DNA of 64,000 nucleotides. Origin: Hanleya hanleyi (lineage: Eukaryota > Mollusca > Polyplacophora > Lepidopleurida > Hanleyidae). The translations under genes and the position numbers were made by a program. The notes below the pieces were generated by a model that saw only the letters and a program-made list of their open reading frames with translations, ran no database searches and was not told where the DNA came from. Location of the stretch: the NCBI GenBank assembly GCA_036873755.1, contig JAVTVY010025324.1:37900-101899 (forward strand), written 5' to 3'. Positions within the stretch are counted from its first letter, which is position 1. Every line of letters begins with the position of its first letter. Below, piece after piece: positions 23,555-34,599 of the stretch.

Positions 23555-24963
23555 ACAGATGAACTTTTATATAAAATTCTTGAGACATTAGATAAAACCA
23601 TGGAAGCAAAATTTTATCGAAACTACAACTGGGAAGTGATGATAGTATACGGTTATCGTACGCGGCCTTGAATAACACTTCATGGGAAAAAAATAAAAGC
23701 ATTTCATTAATGAAGCTAATTACATATCCACTCGGCACACGTAACGGACTGCTTCATCAATATTTTAACCTTCTACAGTAAATAGCGATCAAAGACAAAT
23801 CTTCTGGGAATTAATCCTGGACTAAAATCATCATCCGCCATTGATAAATGGACCAGTGCGAACTCTAGCCCATTCATTTAGAAAATAATGACGTCCAGGG
23901 TTGGACCGCTCATATTTCTTTCTGAGCTTTCCAAAAGATTCACAGAAATATTTATGGCCCAATGTTCCGCCAAAAGAGAATTATGAACGTGAAAGATATA
24001 TTATCTTGGTTAAATATATCCAAGATATATATAATGATCCGATGCGCGGGCATATAGGTCACAATGTATATCCATGAATAGCCTTGACTTGTATACCGGT
24101 ATGACGAACATAAGACACAATGCTGATACATGTACAACAGGAAACAGATTAAAGCATTAAATGTTGAATAAAATATAAGCTTTATTTGTGGAAATGCATT
24201 CGCGGTTCTAGAACGTCGTTCGCTTCTCTTGCACAATACAAAAATAATTTCGTGATACCCCCATTTGCGGAAACTCTGCGATGAGATATGAATCCAGTGG
24301 TTCCTGTGTTTAGGATAGGTGAATCCCACAATGTACGTTGAAATTATTTGTCTTCGCGGTTGGGATAAACTTTTTCAAAGTCCGGACAATGTGATATCGT
24401 TATTACTATAAAAACACACTAAAAACACACTAAAAACACACTGCTTTCTGAAATATATACAAAGAAAGATGACTACACAAAGTAAATACATTTGGTAATA
24501 CATTGGTAGTTTAAGGTATCTACTAACTCCACGATAATGTATAATTAGGGGCCAGAAATCCCATTCACACCACGATATAGTTCTTACATATTTACGGTAG
24601 TTCACCTCCTTGGCCAACCAATATATAGAAGAAAGCTGATTTTAGATAAACACAGCAGTTATTTGGACGTTACAGTATTATAAACTTCTTGGTTCTGTAA
24701 TTTTTTACTACAATATTTTTCGAACAACTAAAAAACATTAATATTTGATAACTTTTGCGTTTTCCTACCACTCTGGTCTGAAAAAAGGAAACAATTTCGC
24801 GATTTAGTTACAGATGATCTTACTGGTGTACATGTATGTCAATTTTTTCCACTGCCCATTTCTGAGGAAAGGTAACAGAGCCGCTGTTTGGTACTTCTTC
24901 TCAGAGAAGGGTAATGGTAAAAATCTACATGCATATAGAACAATGACAGCAAATGTTACTGAA
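23555..24963. repeat. Long direct duplication, copy B block 6
   Basis: Counterpart of 9984-11374, about 90 percent by eye. In copy A this block ends where Penelope-like sequence begins; here it runs on into tandem units of the same sequence. Confidence 0.85.
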
Positions 24964-25215
24964 ACACAGCATTGTTATATTTCTCTGGTATGGGTAGTAG
25001 AAAAAGCAAAGTTACAAAATGTAGCTTTGTTACCTTTTCTGAGAGAAGTGTAGACGAACAAATTTACATGCATATAGAGCAGTGAGAGCAAAAGCTATTA
25101 AAACATGGTATTGTTAAACTTTTCTAAGACGAGGGTGGGAGAAATAAGAAAGATTTACCAAAATGCGAATTTATTACTTTTTCTCATAAAAGCGTAGAGA
25201 AAAAACTACATACAA
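24930..25215. repeat. Two to three tandem units of about 140 bp
   Basis: Units start with TACATGCATATAGA at about 24928 and 25067, and with TACATACAACTAAC at about 25208. Each contains a CTTTTCT..AGA stretch. In copy A only part of the first unit survives before the Penelope-like element. Confidence 0.55.
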
Positions 25216-25990
25216 CTAACATTTTCTCAGACGACTCAGCCAGAAAAAAAAACAGGTGTCCGCTATCATCACAAAAAGATGACAGCATCATCCAAAATAT
25301 TCCCCATTCATCTTTAAAAGTTGATGGCCATCACCCGTTTAGGTGATCAACAATTCACGCAACATTTAGGCCATCGCTTTTTCAAGATGCCGAGGCCTGA
25401 CCTCACCCTAAAAGGGTAACGTCCTGAGCCCATCATCTTTTTTCATCAGCTTTGCAGGGTAGGACCAGTCATCATTACCATCAAAAAGGTGATCGGCCCT
25501 TACCCAGCTTCTGGCCGAATACCATGTCTCAGGGGCAGGCGGTTGAAAAATGTATGTTCGCCAGTCAAACCAAAAGTTACAAAATAGACGCATCGTTACC
25601 TATTCTCATAGGTGGGTAGTCGAAGTACGACTCGATGTTGAGAGAAAGTTAAATTTACTGCGATGAAGCTTAGTGGGGTAACATTTCTAGAGGTTCCGTA
25701 CCTATTTTGCGGAGATTGAAATTTGAAGGTGGATTTAGGTACGGTACCTTGGGACATTGTCTTTGAAATGTACTCTTACGCACCCCAAACCATATGAGTA
25801 CGGCTCAGAGATGATCGCTCGATCAGGGATCAAAATGATGAGATTGGAAGTTTATTTATAGAAAAGATCATACGTTGTTGTGATTATTGATCGTCCTCCT
25901 GTGAACAATTTCAACTTTTCCAACTCCAGCGTTCTGTCTATATGAAAACAATTAAAGCCTCAAAAGAAGTACCTGGAAAATCCTCAATGA
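25216..25990. other. Unassigned; GC-richer block at 25250-25600
   Basis: The 25250-25600 part is richer in G and C than its surroundings. On the minus strand it holds a short frame with WVRADHLFDGNDDW, interrupted by stops further on. I do not recognise it. The rest shows nothing. Confidence 0.35.
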
Positions 25991-25999
25991 ACTGATGGA

Positions 26000-26400
26000 C
26001 AGAAATTTTTGTACAACTCTATCTGCCAACTGTTTTCAATGATAAATGTTAAAGATATTACTGTCCCCATACAAATTGCAAGTATCTGCAAGAACTACTT
26101 TTGTTCAGTTATCTCTGATTGGTATCAAAGTTGCCGCCTTACTAAAGTGACTTCGATACTCGTCTGGATCAGGACTACCAAAATGAATTTGTTTTAGAGC
26201 TAACCACACCCTCAGAGATAACGCAAGTTATATCAACACTAAAATGAATCTCCTTGACTGGATGCTATATGCATGCCACTATTGAATCCTGTATCGAACT
26301 TGATCGCTATACCTCTAACACATGTCGTTAATCTCTCGTTTCGACAGGGTCAAGACTCTTTGATGCCGACTAACTCCATACAATCTGAACATCAGAAGCT
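26000..26400 (+). pseudogene. Decayed LINE RT linker fragment
   Basis: The plus strand, over broken frames, carries pieces that read like the segment just before a LINE RT palm: IASICKNYFCSV, TPSEITQVISTLKMN and IAIPLTHVVNLSFRQG. The order and spacing fit the NYF...ITxxEV...LK...IAxPLTxxxNxSF region of jockey/CR1 ORF2. Multiple stops interrupt it and no catalytic motif survives. Confidence 0.45.
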
Positions 26401-26454
26401 ACATGATTGGGTTTCGAGTGGCCGACTCTCTCTCTAAACCTATAAAAAAGTAAA

Positions 26455-26878
26455 TATTATACAATTACAGTTTTTTTATGAGGTCAATATATGGCTTTGT
26501 GGACCTGAAGAAACAACATTTACCGAGGCCGAAGGCCGAGATTGTTTTCTCAGGTCCATAAAACCACATATTGACCGATATCAAAAGACTATATTTTTTT
26601 ATTATCTGACACTGACGTCTCTTTCTCGTTAAATTGGTGAAAGCAGTTAGAATATAGCATATAGTAGGCATTTGCTTTGCTCCCAACGATCTCGTACCTG
26701 CTGTCAGCCAAAGTGTAAACCGACGGCCAATCCAGCGACTATTTTCATTGGCTGTGCAGACGCATACGTCACGCCGAGACAATATTACATTCATGGACCC
26801 GCTTCGGAGCCAATATGGAAAATTAGCGACAGCCACGTGACGGCGAATAGTGCAATGGAGAAAGATTAACACGCACAA
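26455..26878. repeat. Palindrome-headed repeat, copy 1
   Basis: The first about 145 bases (26459-26600) form an imperfect palindrome centred on GGCCGAAGGCC with arms ending in ATTACAG/CTATAT. The rest (26690-26878) aligns with 42040-42200 and contains ATTGGCTGTG, CACGCCGAG, CCAATATGGAAAATTAGC and CCACGTGACGG, then CATATAATAAA. See the copy at 41808-42240. The I-like LINE begins right after it. Confidence 0.7.
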
Positions 26879-26894
26879 TCATATAATAAATAGA

Positions 26895-27365
26895 GGATAT
26901 TGCACTGAGTTTGAGGTCTTCTTCAATAACAAACCTATTAACATCATTAATTTATATGCCCCAGGAAGTCTAAAGAAAATTTCCCCAAAAGAACTGGACA
27001 ACATCACAAAGAAATTTAACTCCCCTATCATCATATGTGGTGATTACAACAGTCATAACCCCATTTGGGAAGACAATTGCATCAAGGCAGATGAAAAAGG
27101 CCAAGTAGTAGAAAAATGGCTTGACCAAGACAACCTATGCTATTTAAATAATGGCCACGGGACGCGAATAGACATGAACACCGGCAAACTTTCTGCAATC
27201 GATTTAACGATTGTCTCCCCTGATCTAGCCGTTAAATCCGAATGGGAAGTGATCCCTGACACGCTTGACAGCGACCACTTCGCCATTCTGACGAAAATTA
27301 GTACAAAACCGGACTCCGAAAGGACAGACGCCCCTCCAAAATTTCAGTACTCCAAAGCCGACTGA
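26895..27365 (+). pseudogene. LINE apurinic-type endonuclease domain, partial
   Basis: This domain nicks target DNA to prime reverse transcription. Motifs: INLYAPGS, IIICGDYNSHNPIWED (the D-x-N catalytic pair), SAIDLTIVSP and the terminal DSDHFAIL, the SDH motif. The N-terminal motifs with the metal-binding Asn and Glu are missing, as the element is cut off at its 5' end. A stop at 27363 separates it from the following linker. The nominal ATG at 26850 lies in the preceding repeat and is not the real start. Confidence 0.85.
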
Positions 27366-27427
27366 AAAAGCTTCCAGAAAGACTGCCAAAACTAAATCAT
27401 GAAGAGATATTCAATTCCGATGCAGAG

Positions 27428-27634
27428 ATGTTCAATGAAAAAATTACAAATTCACTACTAAACGTAGCACAAAAATATATTCCGATATCACAACAGCGCC
27501 ACAACAAAAACCCGGTACCCTGGTGGAACCCAGAGTGTGCAAAGAATATTGCGGCCAAAAAGAAGGCACTTAGAAAATTCAAAAAAGTAGACTCCAAAGT
27601 GATCACGCGAACTACAAGGAACTCAAAATTATAG
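27428..27634 (+). pseudogene. LINE endonuclease-RT linker fragment
   Basis: This frame follows the endonuclease after a shift. It contains VPWWNPECAKNIAAKKKALRKF, cut here to its key residues WWN.EC...A...K.A.R.F, which is typical of the region between endonuclease and RT in I and jockey elements. It stops at 27632. Confidence 0.7.
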
Positions 27635-27984
27635 CTGAAAAAAGTGTTAAAGAAGCTAAATCAAAATGCTGGGAAGACTTTTGCAACACTATAGATACCA
27701 AAACCAATTCAAAAAAAGTATGGAACAAAATAAAAAATATACAAGGAAAGTTAACTAACACCGTCCCTGTACTGAACAAAACTAAAAAAACGAACAAAGA
27801 AAGGCAGAACACCTCGCCGAATCTTTCGCTTCCAACAGTAGCGATAGCAACCTGAAACCAGAATTCAGAAAAACTAAGGAAGAGACAACGATAGAAAACG
27901 ATTTGGACGATCATCTAGAAAACTATCTGAATGCAGACTTCAACATTAATGAATACCGCTATACACTGTAAAAAAAGAGAGCTC

Positions 27985-28984
27985 ACCTGGTGAAGACAAA
28001 CTAGGATACACGATCCTTAAACACCTACCAAATAAGACACAGAAACTGAAACTAATTAATGTCAGCTGGCAGACCAAGCAACTTCCAAGCAAATGGAAAG
28101 CATCTATCGTTATCCCAATCCCAAAACCAGGTAAAGATCCATCAGACTGCAGCTCTTACCGCCCGATTTCTCTCACTTCAAATCTATGCAAAATAATGGA
28201 AACCATGGTAAAGAATAGACTGGAATTTCATGTGGAAAACAACAACTTATTAAACAAAACTCAAAGCGGTTTTCGTAAGAACAGAAGTACGTTAGACCAT
28301 ATAGCCAGATTACAACACTCAATAAAAAAGGGAAATGCCAAACATCAATACACACAAGGTATGTTCCTAGAGATAGAAAAAGCATTCGACCTTGTATGGC
28401 AGGACGGCATAATTATTCAATTAAACAAACTTGGGATTAAGGGAAGAATGCAACACTGGATAAAAAGCTTCCTAAACAATAGAAATTTTAAAGTTCGCAT
28501 AGGAAACACCCTATCCACCGACCATCAATTAGACAACGGTACCCCTCAGGGAAGCGTCATAAGCCCCACCCTTTTTAACATCATCACCAATGGCCTAGCC
28601 GATGGAATTGACACGAAACATCCAGAAGTAGAACATTCTCTATTTGCTGACGATTCTGCTCTCTGGAAAACCGCACGTTCCATAAAAAAATTGACAGATA
28701 TAATGCAAAATACACTAGATACAATTAGCGGCTGGGCGGATAAATGGGGCTTCAAATTTTCCGCCCTCAAAACAACGGGCAATTTATTTTCAAACAATAA
28801 ACACATTGACGTTAAACTAACACTAGGAGGTCAGAAAATTGAATTCAAAAATAGTGTTAAATACCTAGGTATGATCTTCGACAGAAAACTCACATGGAAA
28901 GACCACATCGATCAACTAGTTCTCCGGTGCAATAAAGACCTTAACCTCATGAGATGTGTGTCTGGGACAAACTGGAGCGAGTAA
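27985..28984 (+). pseudogene. LINE reverse transcriptase domain
   Basis: Family residues begin well before the ATG at 28196 (SPGEDKLGYTILKHLP; KASIVIPIPKPGKDPS; YRPISLTSNLCKIME). Counting from 28196: QSGFRKNRSTLDHI (about 23-36), IEKAFDLVWQDG (about 60-71), GTPQGSVISPTLFNI (about 116-130), FADD at 150-153, then WGFKFSALKT and KYLGMIFDRKLTWKDHI. The usual D of the first palm motif appears as E in the I-E-K-A-F-D context, which may be a mutation. A stop at 28982 ends it. Confidence 0.88.
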
Positions 28985-29424
28985 ATATAGTCTGCTAAAT
29001 TATACCAAAATCTAATCAGGTCAAAAATAGATTACGGGTCCATCGCCTACCAATCAGCATGTAAGACACAACTAAAAAGAATAGACAGCATCCAATATTC
29101 TGCTCTAAAAATAGCTACTGGAGCCTTCAAGGGAACCGCCTTATGTAGTCTTCAAATAGAAACCAATGAGAAACCTCTTCGTTTAAGACGAGAGGAACTG
29201 TCCCTGAAATATGCAGGAAAAACTAGAGCTAAGGGCGATAATCACCCATGCCACAAAATTTTTGAAGATAAAAGTGAATATGAATATTTAAAGAAAAACT
29301 GAGAAAAAGACTCCGACCCCTCGACTACACCGTAAATAACCTATTCCAAGAACAGGAAATACCCATCGCACACATCTGCACAGACAAAATCACTAGGCCA
29401 CCCTGGGAATTAGAGTCGCCCCAC

Positions 29425-30295
29425 GTGGACACAAGTATACACGACTACCTCACAAAGAAGGACAACCCAGACTTTATAAGAGCCACCACCCTTGAATATA
29501 TCACCCAAAACTGGAAAAATTACTTAAAAATCTATACAGACGGATCGAAAAACACAAGTGATAACACAGGATCAGCTTTTGTTATACCTGAGCTCAACAT
29601 ACAAAATGGTTTCAAACTTCCAGACAATATGTCTGTATACACTAGTGAACTGATTGCTATAATTAAGGCTCTCGAATGGATCATCGAGCACAAACCAATC
29701 CGTGCTGTGATACTCAGCGATTCCCTCAGTGGACTCACGTCCATTGAAAATTCTATATCTGACAATAGACCTGATCTCATACACAAAATAGAATATATCT
29801 GTACACAAATACACAACGAGGGTATAGACGCCATTTAGCTTGGGTCCCCGCGCATGTCAACATCAGAGGTAACGAAGCAGCCGACAAAACTGCCAAAGAC
29901 AGTCTTGCTAAAACTACATACGATGTGCCAATAGGATTAGGATATAAGAAACTCAACACTATCATTAGACGCAAAATAGATAGCAAGTGGCAAAAAGATT
30001 AGAACGAAGAAGAACGTGGACGATGGTTACATAAGATCCTTGATGGAGAGAAAAGACAAGTCCAGGGATTCCAGTTAGACAATAAACGTGATGACCGCAT
30101 CATCACCAGATTAAGACTAGGCAAAACCGGACTTAAATCACATCTGTCCATGCTTCTGAAAAACACCTCACCACTCTGTACCGCATGCAACAATGTAGAA
30201 GAAACAATAGAACATGTCCTACTTGAATGCCCAATCCATAACCCACAACGTGAGGCACTTAGAAACGAATTAAAAAATTCAACACTCCCTTAACA
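29425..30295 (+). pseudogene. LINE RNase H domain and C-terminal Cys/His region
   Basis: RNase H motifs are KIYTDGSKNTS with the first catalytic Asp at 29539, YTSELIAIIKALEW with the Glu, ILSDSLSGL with the second Asp, a stop and shift near 29838, then LAWVPAHVNIRGNEAADKTA with the His and final Asp in another frame. A second stop is at 30000. Further on, CTACNNVEETIEHVLLEC is the Cys/His motif that ends many I-type LINE proteins. An RNase H after RT places this element in the I group rather than with the jockey/CR1 copies elsewhere in the window. Confidence 0.88.
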
Positions 30296-30518
30296 TTACC
30301 AGCGTTATTAAACCCTAAGCCCCCCATTAGAAATCAGGTATTCAAGTCCTTAATAAATTTTATCAAAACTGCTGGCTATTATTCCAGTATATAATACTAC
30401 CGCCGTGCATGCGCAGTCAACTTTTTTTTTTCCACATAATCAACTACTAGTACACCAAGTACTATGACACGATGTGATAGAGGCCAAATCATTCTTCTGA
30501 CTTCAACAAAGGGTATGG

Positions 30519-30875
30519 TTGCAGCGGAGTTACCTTGATACTGAGGGCCGTGTGCACCATAGCCATACAAAACATTATGGCCATAATAAACTATCCATAC
30601 ATAACATCCGGCCAAAATGTCACAGACACATTTAGAAATAAAATAGGCATGGCAACAACGGAGTTACCTTGATACTGAGGGCCGTCTGTTCCACTGTCCT
30701 ACAAAACAAACGATGGCCAAATCTAATTGAATTCATGGCAACAATAGCACGGCCAAATCGCATATAGCGAGCAGTATTCGGCATAAAATATAGGAAATGG
30801 TGATGGCGGAGTTACCTTGATACTGAGGGCCGTCTATTTCATTGTCCTACAAATTCTTTATGGCCATCAAACGAT
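30519..30875 (+). repeat. Three tandem units in LINE 3' region
   Basis: GGAGTTACCTTGATACTGAG followed by GGCCGT recurs at about 30527, 30660 and 30809, each followed some 30 bases later by CTACAAA/ATACAAA and TATGGCC/GATGGCC. The period is about 133-150 bases. Confidence 0.8.
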
Positions 30876-30899
30876 AATGTATACGGAAATAATACCGAG

Positions 30900-31583
30900 C
30901 TGTTTATTTGTGTATTCACCTAGTACTGAATCTATCGAAATGTTTAGTTATTTATTCATTTGTTTATCTATTTACTCACTTAATTATATATTGCTATTTA
31001 TATTATGTGACGGTCGGGGGGTGCCTGTTGTTGGGAGGAAGATATATCAAAGTATTGCATCGAAAAACAATATAAAACAAGAATGACTACAAGCCTTCTA
31101 TTTCATATGATACAGGCACGGCACACCGAAGACCACAGACGAGTTGGACAAGACCTGAAACAGAAGACGGATGACGATTACAAGAATACCAACAGCGCCT
31201 TGAGTGACAACGCCGCACAGCAAGAACATCCAGAATCAGAATATTCTACCCTAGACCACACCAGACAGGCTACCCCTTAGATGTCACCGAACTGACGCTT
31301 CAACACAGAATATGATCCTTTGACTTTCACGCAATATAGGACGTAGACCTGCCGTTATGTGAGTATGCAACAACACGTAAAAATGTTTCAAAATGTTAAT
31401 TACTTTGATTCACCAGCAGCGGACATCCTTAAACCCCTTAAGACATCAGAGTAGACACCCTGACTGACTATACAGGTAAATGATCCAATATCGGATTGAC
31501 GAGATATTCTTTTATGGCAGACATTACGGGTGCGTGGCATTTCGTTTCAACATGTTTAAAGACATCTGGAAATAATATAATAC
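30900..31583. other. Unassigned sequence
   Basis: I see no gene or repeat signature. Short frames such as 30817-31086 have no recognisable motif. Confidence 0.4.
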
Positions 31584-31585
31584 TA

Positions 31586-32281
31586 CACTGTTACAAATCA
31601 CACCGTAAATTCACAGTTAAATGTACTGGCAGAAAAGGTGCCAGTACATTCAACTGTAAAATTACGATACATTGTGTTTTACAATTACCGCTTTTTAACA
31701 TGTTTTAAACTGAAAAATGTTGCACCGTATTTTATAATTACCGTTTGTTATCAGGCAATTAACTATTAATTAGTTTGCGCTGTAATTTACAATTACCGTT
31801 TTTATTAACATCCTTTAATGTTTAATTACGTGACACCGTTGTCTACAATTATCTGTTCCGTGGAAGGCCGAAATGGTCATTGCTCGTTCGCGTATTTCAG
31901 CTCTTTGTGTTTACAAAATGCAGTCACCACAAATTTCGCAAATAATGATGAAGTAATCTCTGACAGGAATCTCCACATCAGGTAAAACTAAAATTACAGT
32001 TAACCACCGCGTTACTCCTTGTGCGTGTTCTGATGATGCTCTGAATGTTGTACAACACAGGTGTTGCATGTGTCCTGCAAATGAGCGTTTCGTGTGCAAA
32101 GAGAACAACCTCCTTTCAGAGAAAACCTGATTTTTTTGTTATGTTTGTGCGCAGTTTACACATTCCAGTTGAAACCAACTGAAATATCACAGTTCAATGT
32201 ACAGATTAATGTGTTTACGGTTAATTATACTGTAAACTCCAACATACATTTACTGTGAAATAACGGTAATTTATAACAGTG
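31586..32281. mobile_element. Non-autonomous DNA transposon with CACTG ends
   Basis: The left end CACTGTTACAAATCAC (31586) and inverted right end CACTGTTATAAATTAC (from 32281) start a terminal inverted repeat that remains recognisable for about 45 bases. TA flanks both sides (31584-31585 and 32282-32283). CACTR ends suggest the CACTA/EnSpm or Chapaev type. Inside are four ACAATTACCGT-type motifs (31680, 31733, 31794, 31845) and an 11-bp perfect stem (AATGTACTGGC and complement, about 31619-31649). No transposase frame is present. Confidence 0.6.
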
Positions 32282-32283
32282 TA

Positions 32284-32892
32284 CATTCAAACTGAGCTCT
32301 TCTAGAAATGGTTACGGTGGATGAGATCTGCGAGATGTACATGTAACCCCGTTTTTTTTTTCGGAAGATACGAGAGTATTTTTTAGCTAATTTTGCGGCA
32401 TATTATTTCATTTCTGCTTTTTTCTGTCAGGGGACGGATTACTAATAATATGGAATCATTAATCTAAGCGAAGAAACTTCATTTCGTATGGTTTTGAGCA
32501 AGACAAATATCAGAGGACCTGGCATGGGCGCCGTTTAGATTTTACATATAATCCATTGAATGTAGGATTACCCAAATGACGTCAAGCTATGAATTCAGAA
32601 ATCTGCAGCAATCGGTTACTTGTTGCTCTGGAGAAACAATGAAATTGAGAGAAGTGGTATTCCCGTGGCAGCCATTTTACTTTTCAGACCCTTTGAGGTA
32701 TAAATAAATAAATGCCATTATGGAAAAGTATTTATGTATGTCTTTGAGTGTTAAAAGTATGCTAGGTGGATTTAAAACCCTTTAACGGCTCAGAGTTGAC
32801 ACCCTGTATGACTCCACAGTTAAAACTTATCAAAATATGATACATGTATATGTGATACTGTTATTGTGGACATATTGGGAAAAGCCACCCTG
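32284..32892. other. Unassigned sequence
   Basis: Nothing recognisable before the foldback element. Confidence 0.4.
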
Positions 32893-32897
32893 GGGGT

Positions 32898-33874
32898 TGT
32901 GGGGGGCCTAATCGTGTATTTGCGCCTAATCGTGTCAGCGCCAAATCGTGCAACAAAATTGCGCCTAATAACGTGTTGCGCCTAATCGTGTAGGAAATTT
33001 GCGGTTAATGGTGGAACTGCGCTTAATCGTGTACGAAATTTGCGCTTAATTGTGGAACTGCGCCTAATCGTGTACGGAATTTGCGCCTATTTGTGTAAAT
33101 GCGCCTAATCGTGTAAGGAGGCTGCGTCTAATCATGTAACTGCTCCTAATCATTTGAACGATCTTGCGCCTATTTTGCGTTGCGCCTAATCGTGTACAAA
33201 AATTGCTCCTAATTGTGGAACTGCGCCTAATCGTGTAGGAGATTTGCCCCTAATTGTGGATTTGCGCCTATTCGTGTGAGAAATATGCTCCTAATTGTGG
33301 AACAGCGCCTAATCGTGGAAATCATTTTGCGTCTAATTATGCGTTGCGCCTAATCGTGTAGAAAATTTGCGTCTAACTGTGGAAATGCGCCTAATTGTGT
33401 ATAGAGGCTACGCCTAAACGTGCACAACGTGAAGACATAAGTAGTACGTAGAGGACGGATATAGTCAACTTGACCTTTCGTCATTTTTGGGGAGGTCACG
33501 GGGAGATCACGTGATCAAGAGGTTACGGTCACTATAATTCCGGGACTTCCGGTCACGTGACCTTTGGGGGCATGTATTCCTCCGCGGTGATGCGGTCTGG
33601 CGGCGATGCGGTCGCGGGGGAAAAGCCTCGGCGAACAGAATGTAGTCCCAAATACGCGGGAGCCGGGGGAAATTCTCCGGCAATCTTCGCCAATCTTTGT
33701 GACATTTTGGGGGCGAGAGGAGCCCCTAGTCAACCGATTGGGTCGAGTGAGGTGTCAACGTGGAGCGCTCGTCCAGGACGATCAAGTCTTGGGTTGGTGC
33801 ATGTAAAAAGAGGACTTGTCTCCGAAAATATAAAATTCGGAACACGGACTTTACTTCAACAATAGGAGAATGAT
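32898..33874 (+). repeat. Left inverted arm of foldback-like element
   Basis: The inverted counterpart is 39010-39964. The inner part includes CACGTGATCAAGAGGTTA and GACATTTTGGGGGCGAGAGG, both found inverted in the right arm. An 11-base duplication near 33491-33512 is present here and absent on the right. Small frames in the two arms are shifted relative to each other by indels, so they are unlikely to be coding. Confidence 0.9.
32905..33425 (+). repeat. GCGCCTAATCGTG tandem array, left arm
   Basis: About twenty-five degenerate units of GCGCCTAATCGTG or GCGCCTAATTGTG spaced 17-24 bases apart. Two alternating spacers (GTAGGAAATTT-like and GAACT-like) give a higher-order period of about 41 bases. 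Confidence 0.95.
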
Positions 33875-33956
33875 TCGAACATTTGCATCTATAGGGGAAA
33901 ATGACTGTATGGAATATGGGGGTGGTCATTGTTTGTTGATTTTACTGTGAGTTCTG

Positions 33957-34555
33957 GGGTCTTGTTTTCTTCGTCTCACCACGTAAAACACGAAGGGAAT
34001 GGTCTCGGAGCTAAGCGGTGAAATTTCTCGAAAAATCCCGGTACCGGGTAGGTCTGTATTTTGGCCCATACTTGCTAGTGGATCGGTCTATACTGGAAAA
34101 TGTACTCCTGGACATTGCGATATGAGTTGTGGGATCTTGTTTTTCACGTCTCACCACGTAGAACACGATGGACGGGGTCCCGAAGCTAAGCGGTGAAATT
34201 TTTCGAAAGGTTCTCGGAGGTCTGGATTGGCCCAAAGGCCTACTGGCTCAGTGGATAGGTCCATACTGGGCAATTCGCATATGTTCATTGCGATATGGGT
34301 TTTGGGATCTTGTTTTTCACGTCCCATCACGTAGAACACGATGGGAGGGGTCTCGAAAATAAGCGGTGATTTTTTTTTAAAAAGTCCAGGTATCGGGTAG
34401 GTCTGTATTTTGGCCCATACTAGCTCAGTGGATAGGTCCATACTGGGAAATTTACTCCTGGACATTGCGATATGGGTTGTGGGATCTTATTTTTCACGTC
34501 TCGTCACGTATAGCACGATGGTCGGGGTCCTGAAGCTAAATGGCGAAAAAAATTT
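33957..34555 (+). repeat. ~175-bp tandem repeat family 1, about 3.5 units
   Basis: Units can be anchored on GGGATCTTGTTTTTCACGTC-like segments at about 33960, 34133, 34306 and 34484. Each is followed by CACGTAGAACACGATGG, AAGCTAAGCGGTGAA and GGATAGGTCCATACTGG. The spacing is about 173-178 bases. Open frames on either strand here are shadows of the repeat. Confidence 0.85.
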
Positions 34556-34599
34556 TAAAAGTCACTACGCGTTTGTGTAGTGGGTAAATACATGTAGTG

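Larger units (their letters stand above)
26890..30890 (+). mobile_element. I-clade-like LINE, 5'-truncated and frameshifted
   Basis: Endonuclease, RT and RNase H relics follow in the order expected for an I/Nimb-type LINE and end in a cysteine/histidine C-terminus. Several stops and frameshifts split the reading frame (breaks near 27363, 27630-27980, 28982-29420 and 29838), so it is dead. The 3' region holds three tandem units (see 30519-30875). Confidence 0.85.

Noticed and set aside
33515..33865. Overlapping 66-102 codon frames in the left foldback arm, mirrored in the right arm
   Set aside because: The frames are shifted between arms by small indels, with no preference for synonymous change, so conservation reflects the DNA repeat rather than a protein.
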